A stretch of DNA of 64,000 bases from Agelas oroides (lineage: Eukaryota; Porifera; Demospongiae; Agelasida; Agelasidae). Shown one piece after another: positions 12,301-26,300 of the stretch (position 1 is its first letter; each line of letters begins with the position of its first letter). A program made the position numbers and the translations under genes. The notes under the pieces were generated by a model. The model was given only the letters and a program-made list of their open reading frames with translations, was not told the DNA's origin and searched no databases. The stretch is taken from assembly GCA_949130485.1 (NCBI GenBank), contig OX422205.1:4756415-4820414 (forward strand). The letters run 5' to 3'.

Positions 12301-15300
12301 TAGAGTCATGTGGGGCAGAGTAGAGGCGTGGTAGATTGTAGTAGAGGAAAGTAGAGTCAAGTAGAGCCATTGTAGAATGTAGTAGAGTCATGTAGAGTCA
12401 AGTAGAGCCATGGTAGAGTGTAGTAGAGTCATATAGAGTCAAGTAGAGCAATGGTAGAGTGTAGTAGAGTCAAGTAGAGTCAAGTATGGCCATGGTAGAA
12501 TGTAGTAGAGTCATGTAGAGTCAAGTAGAGACTTGGTAGAATGTAGTAGAGCCATGGCAGACTGTAGTAGTGCCAGGTACAGCCAAGTAGATCGATGGTA
12601 GAGTGTAGTAGAGTCATGTCGAAGCTAGTAGAGCCACGGTAGAATGTAGAAGAGTAATGATAGAGTGTAGTAGAGCAAAGTAGAACCAAGTTCAGCCATG
12701 GTAGAGTGAAGTAGGGTCAAGTAGAGTCCAGAAGAGCAAAGGTGGAATGAAGTAGAGTCATGTAAACTCAAGTAGAGCCTTGGTAGAATGTAGTAGAGCC
12801 ATGGTAGAGTGCAGTAGAGCCACGTAGAGCCATTGTAGAGTGTAGTAGAGTAAAGTAGAGTCAAGTAGAGCCATGGTAGAGTGTAGTAGAGTGAAGTAGA
12901 GTCAAGTACGGTCATGGTAGAATGTTGTAGAGTCATGATGAGTCAAGTAGACCCGTGGTAGAATATAGTAGAGCCATGGTAGAGTGTAGTAGAGCCACGT
13001 AGAGCAAAGTAGAGCCATAGTAGAGTGAAGTAGAACCAAGTAGAGCCATTGTAGAGTGTAGTAGAGTCATGTGGAGCCGAGTAGAGGCCTAGTAGAGTGT
13101 AGTAGAGGAAAGTAGAGTCAAGTAGAGCAATGGTAGAATTTAGTAGAGCCATGTAGAGTCAAGTAGAGCCATGGTAGAGTGTAGTAGAGTGAAGTAGAGT
13201 CAAGTACGGCCATGGTAGAATGTAGTAGAGACATGTAGAGTCAAGTAGAGCCATGGCAGAGTGTAGTACAGTGAAGTAGAGTCAAGTACGGCCATGGAAG
13301 AATGTAGTAGAGTCATGTAGAGTCAAATAGAGCCTTGGTAGAATGTAGTGGAGCCAGCATACTGTAGTAGTGTCAGGTACAGCCAAGTAGATCCATGGTA
13401 GAGTGTAGTAGAGTCTGTCGAAGCTAGGAGAGCCACGGTAGAATGTAGAAGAGTAATGATAGAGTGTAGTGGAGCTACGTAGAACCAAGTAGAGCCATGG
13501 TAGAGTGTAGTGGAGTCAAGTAGAGTCAAGAAGAGCAATGGTGGAATGAAGTAGAATCATGTAGAGTCAAGTAGAGTCTTGGTAGAATGTAGTAGAATCA
13601 TGTAGAGTCAAGTAGAGTCAAGTAGAGCCTTGGTAGAGTGTAGTAGAGGAAAGTAGAGTCAAGTAGAGCCATGGTAGAACGTAGTAGAGGCATGTAGAGT
13701 CAAGTAGAGCCTTGGTAGAATATAGTAGAGCGATGGTAGAGTGTAGTAGAGCCATGTAGAGCAAAGTAGAGCAATAGTAGTGTGAAGTAGAACCAAGTAG
13801 AGCCATCGTAGAGTGCAGTAGAGTCATGTGGAGCCGAGTGGAGGCGTGATAGAGTGTAGTAGAGGAAAGTAGAGTCAAGTATAGGATTGGTACAATGTAG
13901 TAGAGTCATGTACAATCAAGTAGAGCCATGGTAGAGTGTAGTAGAGTGAAGTAGAGTCAAGTACGGCCATGGTAGAATGTAGTAGAGTCATGTAGAGTCA
14001 AGTAGAGCCTGGGTAGAATGTAGTAGAGCCAGCAGACTGTAGTAGTGCCAGGTACAGCCAAGTAGATCCATGGTAGAGTGTAGTAGAGTCACGTCGAAGC
14101 TAGTAGAGCCAATGTAGAATGTAGATGAGTAATGATAGAGTGTAGTGGAGCTAAGTAGAACCAAGTAGAGCTATGGTAGAGGGTAGTGGAGTCAAGTAGA
14201 GTCAAGAAGAGCAATGGTGGAATGAAGTACAATCATGTAGATCAAGTAGAGCCTTGGTAGAATGTAGTAGAGCCATGGTAGAGTGTAGTAGAGCCACGTA
14301 GAGCACAGTAGAGCCATAGTAGAGAGAAGTAGAACCAAGTACAGCCATTGTAGAGTGTAGTAGAGTCATGTTGAGCCGAGTAGAGGCGTGGTGGAGTGTA
14401 GTAGAGGAAAGTAGAGTCAAGTAGAGCCATGGTAGTATGTAGTAGAGTCATGTAGAGTCAAGTAGACCCATGGTAGAGTGTAGGAGAGTCATGTAGAGTG
14501 AAGTAGAGACATGGTAGAGTGTAGAAGAGTAAAGTAGAGACAAGTAGAGCCTTGGTAGAATGTAGTAGAGGCATGCTAGTGTGTAGTAGAGCCACGTAGA
14601 GCAAAGTAGAGTCATAGTAGAGTGAAGTAGAACCAAGTAGAACCATGGTAGAGTGTAGTAGAGTCACGTAGAGTCAAGAAGAACAATGGTGGAATGAAGT
14701 AGAGTCATGTAGAGTCAAGTAGAGCCTTGGTAGAATATAGTAGAGCCATGGTAGGGTGTAGTAGAGCCACGTAGAGCAAAGTAGAGCCATAGTAGAGTGA
14801 AGTAGAACAAAGGAGAGCCATCGTAGAGTGTAGTAGAGTCATGTGGAGCCGAGTGGAGGCGTGGTAGAGTGTAGTAGAGGAAAGTAGAGTCAAGTAGAGC
14901 CATGGTAGAATGTAGTAGAGTCATGTAGAGTCAAGTAGAGCCAAGGTAGAGTTTAGTAGAATGAAGTAGAGTCAAGTACGGCCATGGTAGAATGTAGTAG
15001 AGTCATGTAGAGCCAAGTAGAGCCTTGGTAGCATGTAGTAGAGCCATGGTAGAGTGTAGTAGAGCCACGAAGAGCAAAGTAGAGGCATAGTAGGGTGAAG
15101 GAGAGCCAAGTAGAGTCATTATAGAGCGTAGTAGAGTTATGTGGAGCCGAGTTGAGGCGTGGTAGAATGCAGTAGAGGAAAGTAGAGTGAAGTAAAGCAA
15201 CGGTAGAATGTAGTAGACCCATGTAGAGTCAAGTAGAGCCATGGTAGAGTGTAGTAGAGTGAAGTAGAGTCAAGTACGGCCATGATAGAATGTAGTAGAG

Positions 15301-18300
15301 TCATGCAGAGTCAAGTAGAGCCTTGGTAGAATGTAGTACAGCCATGGTAGACTGTAGTAGTGCCAGGTTACGTACAGCCAAGTAGATCCATGGTAGAGTG
15401 TAGTAGAGTCATGTCGAAGCTAGTAGAGCCACGGTAGAATGTAGAAAAGTAATGATAGAGTGTAGTGGAGCAAAGTAGAACCAAGTAGAACCATGGTAGA
15501 GTGCAGTGGAGTCAAGTAGAGTCAAGAAGAGCAATTGTGGAATGAAGTAGAATAATGTAGATCAAGTAGATTCTTGGTAGAATGTAGTAGAGCCATGGTA
15601 GAGTGCAGTAGAGCCACATAGAGCCATTGTAGGGTGTAGTAGAGTCATGTGGAGCAAAGTAGAGGCGTGGTAGAGTGCAGTAGAGGAAAGTAGAGTCAAG
15701 TAGAGCTATGGTAGAATGTAGAACAGTGAGGTAGAGTCAACTAGAGCCATGGTACAGTGTAGTAGAGTCATGTAGAGTCAAGTAGAGCCATGGTAGAGTG
15801 TAGTAGAGTGAATTAGAGTCAAGTTCGACCATGGTAGAATGGAGTAGAGTCAGGTAGAGTCAAGTAGAGCCATGGTAGAGTGTAGTAGAGTCATGCAGAA
15901 TCAAGTAGAGCCATGGTAGAGTGTAGTAGAGTGAAGTAGAGTCAGGTACGGTCATGGTAGAATGTAGTAGAGCCATGGCAGACTGTTGTAGTGCCAGGTA
16001 CAGCCAAGTAGATCCATGGTAGAGTGTAGTAGAGTCATGTCAAAGCTAGTAGAGCCACGGTAGAATGTAGAAGCGTAATGATAGACTGTAGTAGAGTCAT
16101 GTAGATTCAAGTAGAGCCATGTTAGAGTGTAGTAGAGTGAAGTAGAGTCAAGTATGGCGAGGGTAGAATGTAGTAGAGTCATGTAGAGTCAAGTAGAGCC
16201 TTGGTAGAATGTAGTTGAGCCATGGCAGACTGTAGTAGTGCCAGGTACAGCCAAGTAGATCCATGGAAGAGTGTAGTAGAGTCATGTCGAAGCTACTATA
16301 GAGCCACGGTAGAATGTAGAAGAGTAATGATAGAGTGTAGTGGAGCTAAGTAGAACCAAGTAGAGCCATGGTAGAGTGTAGTGGAATCAAGTAGAGTGAA
16401 GAAGAGCAATGGTGGAATGAAGCAGAATCATGTAGATCAAGTAGAGACTTGGTAGAATGTAATAGAGCCATGGTAGAGTGCAGTAGAGCCACAGAGAGCA
16501 AAGTAGAGCCATAGTAGAGTGAAGTAGAACTAAGTAGAGCCATTGTAGGGTGTAGTAGAGTCATGTGGAGCTGACTAGAGGCGTGGTAGAGTGTAGTAGA
16601 GTCATGTAGAGTCAAGGAGAGCCTTGGTAGAATGTAGTAGAGCAATGCTAGTGTGTAGTAGAGCCACGTAGAGGAAAGGAGAGCCATAGTAGAGTGAAGT
16701 AGAACCAAGTAGAGCCATGGTAGAGTGTAGTAGAGTCAAGTAGAGTCAAGAAGAGCAATGGTGGAATGAAGTAGAGTCATGTAGAGTCAAGTACAGCCTT
16801 GGTAGAATATAGTAGAGTCATGGTAGGGTGTAGTAGAGCCACGTAGAGCAAAGTAGAGCCATAGTAGAGTGAAGTAGAACCAAGTAGAGCCATTGTAGAG
16901 TGTAGTAGAGTCATGTGGAGCAGAGTGGAGGCGTGGTAGAGGAAAGTATAGAGTCAAGTAGAGCCATGGTAGAATGTAGTAGAGTCATGTAGAGTGAAGT
17001 AGAGCCATGGTAGAGTGTAGTAGAGTGAAGTAGAGTCAAGTATGGCCATGGTAGAAGGTAGTAGAGTCATGTAGAGTCAAGTAGAGCCATGGTAGAATGT
17101 AGTAGAGTCATGTAGAGTGAAGTAGAGCCATGGTAGAGTGTAGTAGAGTGAAGTAGAGTCAAGTATGGCCATGGTAGAAGGTAGTAGAGTCATGTAGAGT
17201 CAAGTAGAGCCTTGGTAGAATGTAGTAGAGCCATGGCAGACTGTAGTAGTGCCAGGTATAGCCAAGTAGATCCATGGTAGAGTGTAGTAGAGTCATATTG
17301 AAGCTAGTAGAGCCACGGTAGAATGTAGAAAAGTAATGATAGAGTGTAGTGGAGCTAAGTAGAACCAAGTAGAGCCATGGTAGAGTGTAGTGGAGTCAAG
17401 TAGAGTTAAGAAGAGCAATTGTGGAATGAAGTAGAATCATGTAGATCAAGTAGAGCCTTGGTAGAATGTAGTAGAGCCATGGTAGAGTGCAGTAGAGCCA
17501 CATAGAGGCATTGTAGGGTGTAATAGAGTCATGTGGAGCCGAGTAGAGGCGGGGTAGAGTGTAGGAGAGGAAAGTAGAGTCAAGTAGAGCTATGGTAGAA
17601 TGTAGTAGAGTCAGGTAGAGTCAAGTAGAGCCATGGTAGAGTGTAGTAGAGTCATGTAGAGTCAAGTAGAGCCATGGTAGAGTGTAGTAGAGGGAAGTAG
17701 ACTCAAGTTCGGCCATGGTGGAATGTAGTAGAGTCATGTAGAGTCAAGTAGAGCCATGGTAGAGTGTAGTAGAGTGAAGTAGAGTCAAGTACGGCCATGC
17801 ATATGGTAGAATGTAGTAGAGTCAAGTAGAGTCAAGTAGAGACTTGGTAGAATGTAGTAGAGCCATGGCAGACTGTAGTAGTGCCAGGTATAGCCAAGTA
17901 GATCCATGGTACAGTGTAGGAGAGTCATGTCGAAGCTAGTAGAGACACGGTAGAATGTAGTAAAGTAAGGATAGAGTGTAATGGAGCCAAGTAGAACGAA
18001 GTAGAGCCATGGTAGAGTGTAGTGGAGTCAAGTAGAGTGAAGAAGAGCAATTGTGGAATGAAGTAGAATCATGTAGATCAAGTAGAGCGTTGGTAGAATG
18101 TAGTAGAGCCATGGTCGAGTGCAGGAGAGCCACATAGAGCCATTGTAGGGTGTAGTAGAGTCATGTGGAGCCGAGTAGAGGCGTCGTAGAGTGTAGTAGA
18201 GGAAAGTAGAGTCAAGTAGAGCTATGGTAGAATGTAGTAGAGTCAGGTAGAGTCAAGTAGTGCCATGGAAGAGTGTAGTAGACTCATGTAGAGTCAAGTA

Positions 18301-18574
18301 GAGCCATGGTAGAGTGTAGTAGAGTCATGTAGAGTCACGTAGAGCCATGGTAGAGTGTAGTAGAGTCATATAGAGTCAAGTAGAGCAATGGTAGAGTGTA
18401 GTAGAGTCAAGTAGAGTCAAGTATGGCCATGGTAGAATGTAGTAGAGTCATGTAGAGTCAAGTAGAGACTTGGTAGAATGTAGTAGAGCCATGGCAGACT
18501 GTAGTAGTGCCAGGTACAGCCAAGTAGATCGATGGTAGAGTGTAGGAGAGTCATGTCGAAGCTAGTAGAGCCAC
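9308..18574. repeat. Higher-order satellite repeat, copy 2 (9267 bp)
   Basis: This is a full copy. The same ordered series of variant units appears 9.27-9.35 kb after copy 1, and again at a constant 9267-base offset in copy 3. Characteristic markers, such as the CATGCATATGG interruption near 17797 and the GTTACGTACAGCC variant near 15368, fall at the positions predicted from copy 1 (near 8448 and 6019). Confidence 0.9.
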
Positions 18575-21500
18575 GGTAGAATGTAGAAGAGTAATGATAG
18601 AGTGTAGTAGAGCTAAGTAGAACCAAGTTCAGCCATGGTAGAGAGAAGTAGGGTCAAGTAGAGTCCAGAAGAGCAAAGGTGGAATGAAGTAGAGTCATGT
18701 AAACTCAAGTAGAGCCTTGGTAGAATGTAGTAGAGCCATGGTAGAGTGCAGTAGAGCCACGTAGAGCCATTGTAGAGTGTAGTAAAGTAGAGTCAAGTAG
18801 AGCCATGGTAGAGTGTAGTAGAGTGAAGTAGAGTCAAGTACTGTCATGGTAGAATGTTGTAGAGTCATGAAGAGTCAAGTAGACCCGTGGTAGAATATAG
18901 TAGAGCCATGGTAGAGTGTAGTAGAGCCACGTAGAGCAAAGTAGAGCTATAGTAGAGTGAAGTAGAACCAAGTAGAGCCATTGTAGAGTGTAGTAGAGTC
19001 ATGTGGAGCCGAGTAGAGGCTTAGTAGAGTGTAGTAGAGGAAAGTAGAGTGAAGTAGAGCAATGGTAGAATTTAGTAGAGACATGTAGAGTCAAGTAGAG
19101 CCATGGCAGAGTGTAGTACAGTGAAGTAGAGTCAAGTACGGCCATGGTAGAATGTAGTAGAGTCATGTAGAGTCAAGTAGAGCCTTGGTAGAATGTAGTA
19201 GAGCCAGCAGACTGTAGTAGTGCCAGGTACAGCCAAGTAGATCCATGGTAGAGTGTAGTAGAGTCACGTCGAAGCTAGTAGAGCCACGGTAGAATGTAGA
19301 TGAGTAATGATAGAGTGTAGTGGAGTCAAGTAGAGTCAAGAAGAGCAATGGTGGAATGAAGTACAATCATGTAGATCAAGTAGAGCCTTGGTAGAATGTA
19401 GTAGAGCCATGGTAGAGTGTAGTAGAGCCACGTAGAGCAAAGTAGAGCCATAGTAGAGCAAAGTAGAACCAAGTAGAGCCATTGTAGAGTGTAGTAGAGT
19501 CATGTGGAGCCGAGTAGAGGTGTGGTAGAGTGTAGTAGAGGAAAGTAGAGTCAAGCAGAGCCATGGTAGTATGTAGTAGAGTCATGTAGAGTCAAGTAGA
19601 GATATGGTAGAGTGTAGGAGAGTCATGTAGAGTCAAGGAGAGACATGGTAGAGTGTAGAAGGTTGAAGTAGAGTCAAGTAGAGCCTTGGTTGAATGTAGT
19701 AGAGCCATGCTAGCGTGTAGTAGAGCCACGTAGAGCAAAGTAGAGCCATAGTAGAGTGAAGTAGAACAAAGTAGAGCCATGGTAGAGTGTGGTAGAGTCA
19801 AGTAGAGTCAAGAAGAGCAATGGTGGAATGAAGTAGAGTCAAGTAGAGTCAAGAAGAGCAATGGTGGAATGAAGTAGAATCATGTAGATCAAGAAGAGCC
19901 TTGGTAGAATGTAGTAGAGCCATGGTAGAGTGTAGTAGAGCCGCGTAGAGCAAAGTAGAGCCTTAGTAGAGTGAAGTAGAACCAAGTAGAGCAATTGTAG
20001 AGTGTAGTAGAGTCATGTGGAGCCGAGTAGAGGCGTAGTTGAGTGTAGTAGAGGAAAGTAGAGTCAAGTAGAGCCACGGTAGAATGTAGTAGAGTCATGT
20101 AGAGTCAAGTAGAGACATGGTAGAATGTAGTAGAGTTATATAGAAGCAAGTAGAGCCATGGTAGAGTGTAGTAGAGTGAAGTAGAGTCAAGCACGGCCAT
20201 GGTAGAATGTAGTAGAGTCATGTAGAGTCAAGTAGAGACTTGGTAGAATGTAGTAGAGCCATGGCAGACTGTAGTAGTGCCAGGTACAGCCAAGTAGATC
20301 CATGGTAGAGTGTAGTAGAGTCATGTGGAAGCTAGTAGAGCCACGGTAGAATGTAGAAGATTAATGATAGAGTGTAGTAGAGCTAAGTAGAACCAAGTTG
20401 AGCCATGGTAGAGGGTAGTAGAGTCAAGTAGAGTCAAGAAGAGCAATGGTGGAATGAAGTAGAGTCATGTAAAGTCAAGTAGAGCCTTGGTAGAATGTAG
20501 TAGAGCAATGGGAGAGTGCAGTAGAGACACGTAGAGCCATTGTAGGGTGTAGTAGAGTCATGTGGAGCCGAGTAGAGGCGTGGTAGAGTGTAGTAGAGGA
20601 AAGTAGAGTCAAATAGAGCCATGGTAGAGTGTAGTAGAGTGGAGTAGAGTCAAGTAGAGCCATGGTATAGTATAGTAGAGTGAAGTAGAGTCAAGTACGG
20701 CCATAATAGAATGTAGTAGAGTCATGTAGAGTCAAGTAGAGCCTTGGTAGAATGTAGTAGAGCCAGCAGACTGTAGTAGTGCCAGGTACAGCCAAGTAGA
20801 TCCATGGTATAGTGTAGTAGAGTCATGTCGAAGCTAGTAGAGCCACGGTAGAATGTAGAAGAGTAATGATAGAGTGTAGGAGAGCTAAGTAGAACCAAGT
20901 AGAGCTATGGTAGAGTGTAGTGGAGTCAAGTAGAGTCAAGAAGAGCAATGGTGGAATGAAGTAGAATCATATAGATCAAGTAAAGCCTTGGTAGAATGTA
21001 GTAGAGCCATGGTAGAGTGTAGTAGAGCCACGTAGAGCAAAGTAGAGCCATAGTAGAGTGAAGAAGAACCAAGTAGAGCCATTGTAGAGTGTAGTAGAGT
21101 CATGTGGAGCCGAGTAGAGGCGTGGTAGAGTGTAGTAAAGGAAAGTAGAGTAAAGTAGAGCCATGGAAGTACGCAGTAGAGTCATGTAGAGTCAAGTAGA
21201 TCCATGGTAGAGTGTAGTAGAGTCATGTAGAGTCAAGTAGAGACATGGTAGAGTGTAGAAGGGTGAAGCAGAGTCAAGTAGATCCATGGTAGAATGGAGT
21301 AGAGCCATGGTAGAGTGTAGTAGAGCCACGTAGAGCAAAGTAGAGTCATAGTAGAGCGAAGTAGAACCAAGTAGAGCCATGGTAGAGTGTAGTAGAGTCA
21401 AGTAGAGTCAAGAAGAGCAATGGTGGAATGAAGTAGAGTTATGTACAGTCAAGTACAGCCTTGGTAGAATGTAGTAGAGCCGTGGTAGATTGTAGTAGAG

Positions 21501-23343
21501 GCACGTACAGCAAAGCAGAGCCTTAGTAGAGTGAAGTAGAACCAAGTAGAGCAACTTTAGAGTGTAGTAGAGTCATGTGGGGCAGAGTAGAGGCGTGGTA
21601 GATTGTAGTAGAGGAAAGTAGAGTCAAGTAGAGCCATTGTAGAATGTAGTAGAGTCATGTAGAGTCAAGTAGAGCCATGGTAGAGTGTAGTAGAGTCATA
21701 TAGAGTCAAGTAGAGCAATGGTAGAGTGTAGTAGAGTCAAGTAGAGTCAAGTATGGCCATGGTAGAATGTAGTAGAGTCATGTAGAGTCAAGTAGAGACT
21801 TGGTAGAATGTAGTAGAGCCATGGCAGACTGTAGTAGTGCCAGGTACAGCCAAGTAGATCGATGGTAGAGTGTAGTAGAGTCATGTCGAAGCTAGTAGAG
21901 CCACGGTAGAATGTAGAAGAGTAATGATAGAGTGTAGTAGAGCAAAGTAGAACCAAGTTCAGCCATGGTAGAGTGAAGTAGGGTCAAGTAGAGTCCAGAA
22001 GAGCAAAGGTGGAATGAAGTAGAGTCATGTAAACTCAAGTAGAGCCTTGGTAGAATGTAGTAGAGCCATGGTAGAGTGCAGTAGAGCCACGTAGAGCCAT
22101 TGTAGAGTGTAGTAGAGTAAAGTAGAGTCAAGTAGAGCCATGGTAGAGTGTAGTAGAGTGAAGTAGAGTCAAGTACGGTCATGGTAGAATGTTGTAGAGT
22201 CATGATGAGTCAAGTAGACCCGTGGTAGAATATAGTAGAGCCATGGTAGAGTGTAGTAGAGCCACGTAGAGCAAAGTAGAGCCATAGTAGAGTGAAGTAG
22301 AACCAAGTAGAGCCATTGTAGAGTGTAGTAGAGTCATGTGGAGCCGAGTAGAGGCCTAGTAGAGTGTAGTAGAGGAAAGTAGAGTCAAGTAGAGCAATGG
22401 TAGAATTTAGTAGAGCCATGTAGAGTCAAGTAGAGCCATGGTAGAGTGTAGTAGAGTGAAGTAGAGTCAAGTACGGCCATGGTAGAATGTAGTAGAGACA
22501 TGTAGAGTCAAGTAGAGCCATGGCAGAGTGTAGTACAGTGAAGTAGAGTCAAGTACGGCCATGGAAGAATGTAGTAGAGTCATGTAGAGTCAAATAGAGC
22601 CTTGGTAGAATGTAGTGGAGCCAGCATACTGTAGTAGTGTCAGGTACAGCCAAGTAGATCCATGGTAGAGTGTAGTAGAGTCTGTCGAAGCTAGGAGAGC
22701 CACGGTAGAATGTAGAAGAGTAATGATAGAGTGTAGTGGAGCTACGTAGAACCAAGTAGAGCCATGGTAGAGTGTAGTGGAGTCAAGTAGAGTCAAGAAG
22801 AGCAATGGTGGAATGAAGTAGAATCATGTAGAGTCAAGTAGAGTCTTGGTAGAATGTAGTAGAATCATGTAGAGTCAAGTAGAGTCAAGTAGAGCCTTGG
22901 TAGAGTGTAGTAGAGGAAAGTAGAGTCAAGTAGAGCCATGGTAGAACGTAGTAGAGGCATGTAGAGTCAAGTAGAGCCTTGGTAGAATATAGTAGAGCGA
23001 TGGTAGAGTGTAGTAGAGCCATGTAGAGCAAAGTAGAGCAATAGTAGTGTGAAGTAGAACCAAGTAGAGCCATCGTAGAGTGCAGTAGAGTCATGTGGAG
23101 CCGAGTGGAGGCGTGATAGAGTGTAGTAGAGGAAAGTAGAGTCAAGTATAGGATTGGTACAATGTAGTAGAGTCATGTACAATCAAGTAGAGCCATGGTA
23201 GAGTGTAGTAGAGTGAAGTAGAGTCAAGTACGGCCATGGTAGAATGTAGTAGAGTCATGTAGAGTCAAGTAGAGCCTGGGTAGAATGTAGTAGAGCCAGC
23301 AGACTGTAGTAGTGCCAGGTACAGCCAAGTAGATCCATGGTAG
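18575..23343. repeat. Higher-order satellite repeat, copy 3 (partial, about 4.8 kb)
   Basis: It matches 9308-14074 with a constant 9267-base offset. Identity ends near 23343, where GATCCATGGTAGA continues as AGTCATG instead of GTGTAG. Beyond that point the order of units is different. This looks like the breakpoint of an unequal exchange or the edge of the amplified block. Confidence 0.85.
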
Positions 23344-26300
23344 AAGTCATGTATAGTCAAGTAGAGCCTTGGTAGAATGTAGTAGAGCCATGGTAGAGTA
23401 TAGTAGAGGCACATTGAGCAAAGTAGAGCCAAAGGAGAGTGAAGTAGAACCAAGTATAGCGATTGTAGAGTGTAGTTGTGTCATGTGAAGCCGAGTAGAG
23501 GCATGGTAGAGTGTAGTAGAGGAAAGTAGAGTGAAGTAGAGCGATGGTAAAATGTAGGAGAGTAATGTAGAATCAAGTAGAGCCATGATAGAGTGTAGTA
23601 TAGAGTCATGTAGAGTCAAGTAGAGCCATGGTAGAGTGTAGTAGAGTGAAGTAGAGTCAAGTAAGGCCATGGTAGAATGTGGTAGAGCCATGTAGAGTCA
23701 AGAAGAGCTATGGTAGAGTGTAGTAGAGTCAAGTAGAGTCAAGTACGGCCATGGTAGAACGTAGTAGAGTCATGAAGAGTCAAGTAAAGCCTTGGTAGAA
23801 TGTAGTATATTCATGGTAGACTCTAGAAGTGCCAGGTACAACCAAGTAGATCCATGGTAGAGTGTAGTAGAGTCATGTCGAAGCTAGTAGAGTCATGGTA
23901 GAATGTAGAAGAGGAATGACAGAGTGTAGTAGAGATAAGTAGAACCAAGTAGAGCCATGGTAAAGTGTGGTAGAGTCAATTAGAGTCAAGAAAAGCAATG
24001 GTGGAATGAAGTAGAGTCATGTAGAGTCAAGTAGAGCCTTGGTAGAATGTAGTAGAGCCATGGTAGAGTGTAGTAGAGCCACGTAGAGCAAAGTAGAGCC
24101 ATAGTAGAGTGAAGTAGAACCAAGTAGAGCCATTGTAGAGTGTAGTAGAGTCATGTGGAGCCGAGTAGAGGCGTGGTACAGTGTAGTAGAGTAAAGTAGA
24201 GTCAAGTAGAACCGTGGACGTGGGAGAATGTAGTAGACTCATGTAGAGTCAAGTAGAGCCATGGGATAGAGTGTAGATCCATGGTACAGTGTAGTAGAAT
24301 GATGTCTAAGATAGTAGAGCCACGATAGAATGCAGAAGAGTAACGATAGAGTGTAGTAGAGCTAAGTAGAACCAAGTAGAGCCATGATAGAGTGTAGTAG
24401 AGTCAAGTAGAGTCAAGAAGAGCAATGGTGGAATGAAGTAGAGTCATGTAGAGTCAAGTAGAGCCTTGGTAGAATGTAGTAGAGCCATGGTAGAGTGTAG
24501 TAGAGGCACATTGAGCAAAGTAGAGCCAAAGGAGAGTGAAGTAGAACCAAGTATAGCGATTGTAGAGTGTAGTTGTGTCATGTGAAGCCGAGTAGAGGCA
24601 TGGTAGAGTGTAGTAGAGGAAAGTAGAGTGAAGTAGAGCGATGGTAAAATGTAGGAGACTAATGTAGAATCAAGTAGAGCCATGATAGAGTGTAGTATAG
24701 AGTCATGTAGAGTCAAGTAGAGCCATGGTAGAGTGTAGTAGAGTGAAGTAGAGTCAAGTAAGGCCATGGTAGAATGTGGTAGAGTCATGTAGAGTCAAGT
24801 AGAGCCTTGGTAGAATGCAGTAGAGATATGGCAGACTGTAGTAGTGCCAGGTATAGCCAAAAAGATCCATGGTAGAGTGTAGTAGAATCATGTCGAAGCT
24901 AGTAGAGCAACGGTAGAATGTAGAAGAGTAATGATAGAGTGTAGTAGAGCTAAGTAGAACCAAGTAGAGCCAAGGTAGACTGTAGTAGAGTCAAGTAGAG
25001 TGAAGAAGAGCAATGGTGGAATGAAGTAGAGTAATGTGGAGTCAAGTAGAGCCTTGGGAGAATGTAGTAGAGCCATGGTAGAGTGTAGTAGAGCCACGTA
25101 GAGCAAAGTAGAGCCATCGTAGAGTGAAGTAGAACCAAGTAAACCCACTGTAGAGTGTAGTATAGTCATGTGGAGCCGAGTAGAGGCGTGGAAGAGTGTA
25201 GTAGAGGAAAGTAGAGTCATGTAGAGCCATGGTAGAGTGTAGGAGAGTCATGTAGAGTCAAGTAGAGCCGTGGTAGAGTGTAGGAGAGTGAAGTAGAGTC
25301 AAGTACGGCGATGGTAGAATGTAGTAGAGTCATGTAGAGTCAAGTAGAGCCTTGGTAGAATGTAGTAGAGGCATGGCAGATTGTAGTAGTGCCAGGTAGA
25401 GCCAAGTAGATCCATGGTAGAGTGTAGTAGAGTCATGTCGAAGTTAGTAGAGCCACGGTAGAATGTAGAAGAGTAATCATAGAGTGTAGTAGAGCTAAGT
25501 AGAACCAAGGAGAGGTATGTTAGAGTATAGTAGAGTCAAGTATAGAGTGAAGAAGAGCAATGGTGGAATGAAGTAGAGTCATGTAGAGTCGAGTAGAGTC
25601 TTGGTAGAACGTAGTAGAGCCATGGTAGAGTGTAGCAGAGCCACGTAGAGCAAAGTAGAGCCATAGTAGAGTGAAGTAGAACCAAGTAGAGCCATTGTAG
25701 AGTGTAGTAGAGTCAGGTGGAGCCGAGTAGAGGCGTGATAGAGCGTAGTAGAGTGAAGTAGAGTCAAGTTCGGCCATGGTAGAATGTAGTAGAGTCAGGT
25801 AGAGTCAAGTAGAGCCATGGTAGAGTGTAGTAGAGTCATGTAGAGCCAAGTAGAGCCATGGTAGAGTGTAGTAGAGTAAAGTAGAGTCAAGTACGGCCAT
25901 TGTAGAATGTAGTAGAGATATGGCAGACAGTAGTAGTGCCAGGTACAGCCAAGTAGATCCATGGTAGAGTGTAGTAGAGTCATGTCGAAGCTAGTAGAGC
26001 CACGGTAGTATGTAGAAGAGTAATGATAGAGTGTAGTAGAGCTAAGGAGAACCAAGTAGAGCGATGGTAGTGTGTAGTAGAGTCAAGTAGAGTCAAGAAG
26101 AGGAATGGTGGAATGAAGTAGAGTCATGTAGAGCCAAGTAGAGCCTTGGTGGAATGTAGTAGAGCCACGTAGAACAAAGTAGAGCCATAGTAGGGTGAAG
26201 TAGAACCAAGTAGAGCAATTATAGAGCGTAGTAGAGTCATGTGGATCGGAGTTGAGGCGTAGTAGAGTGCAGTAGAGGAAAGTAGAGTCAAGTAGAGCCA

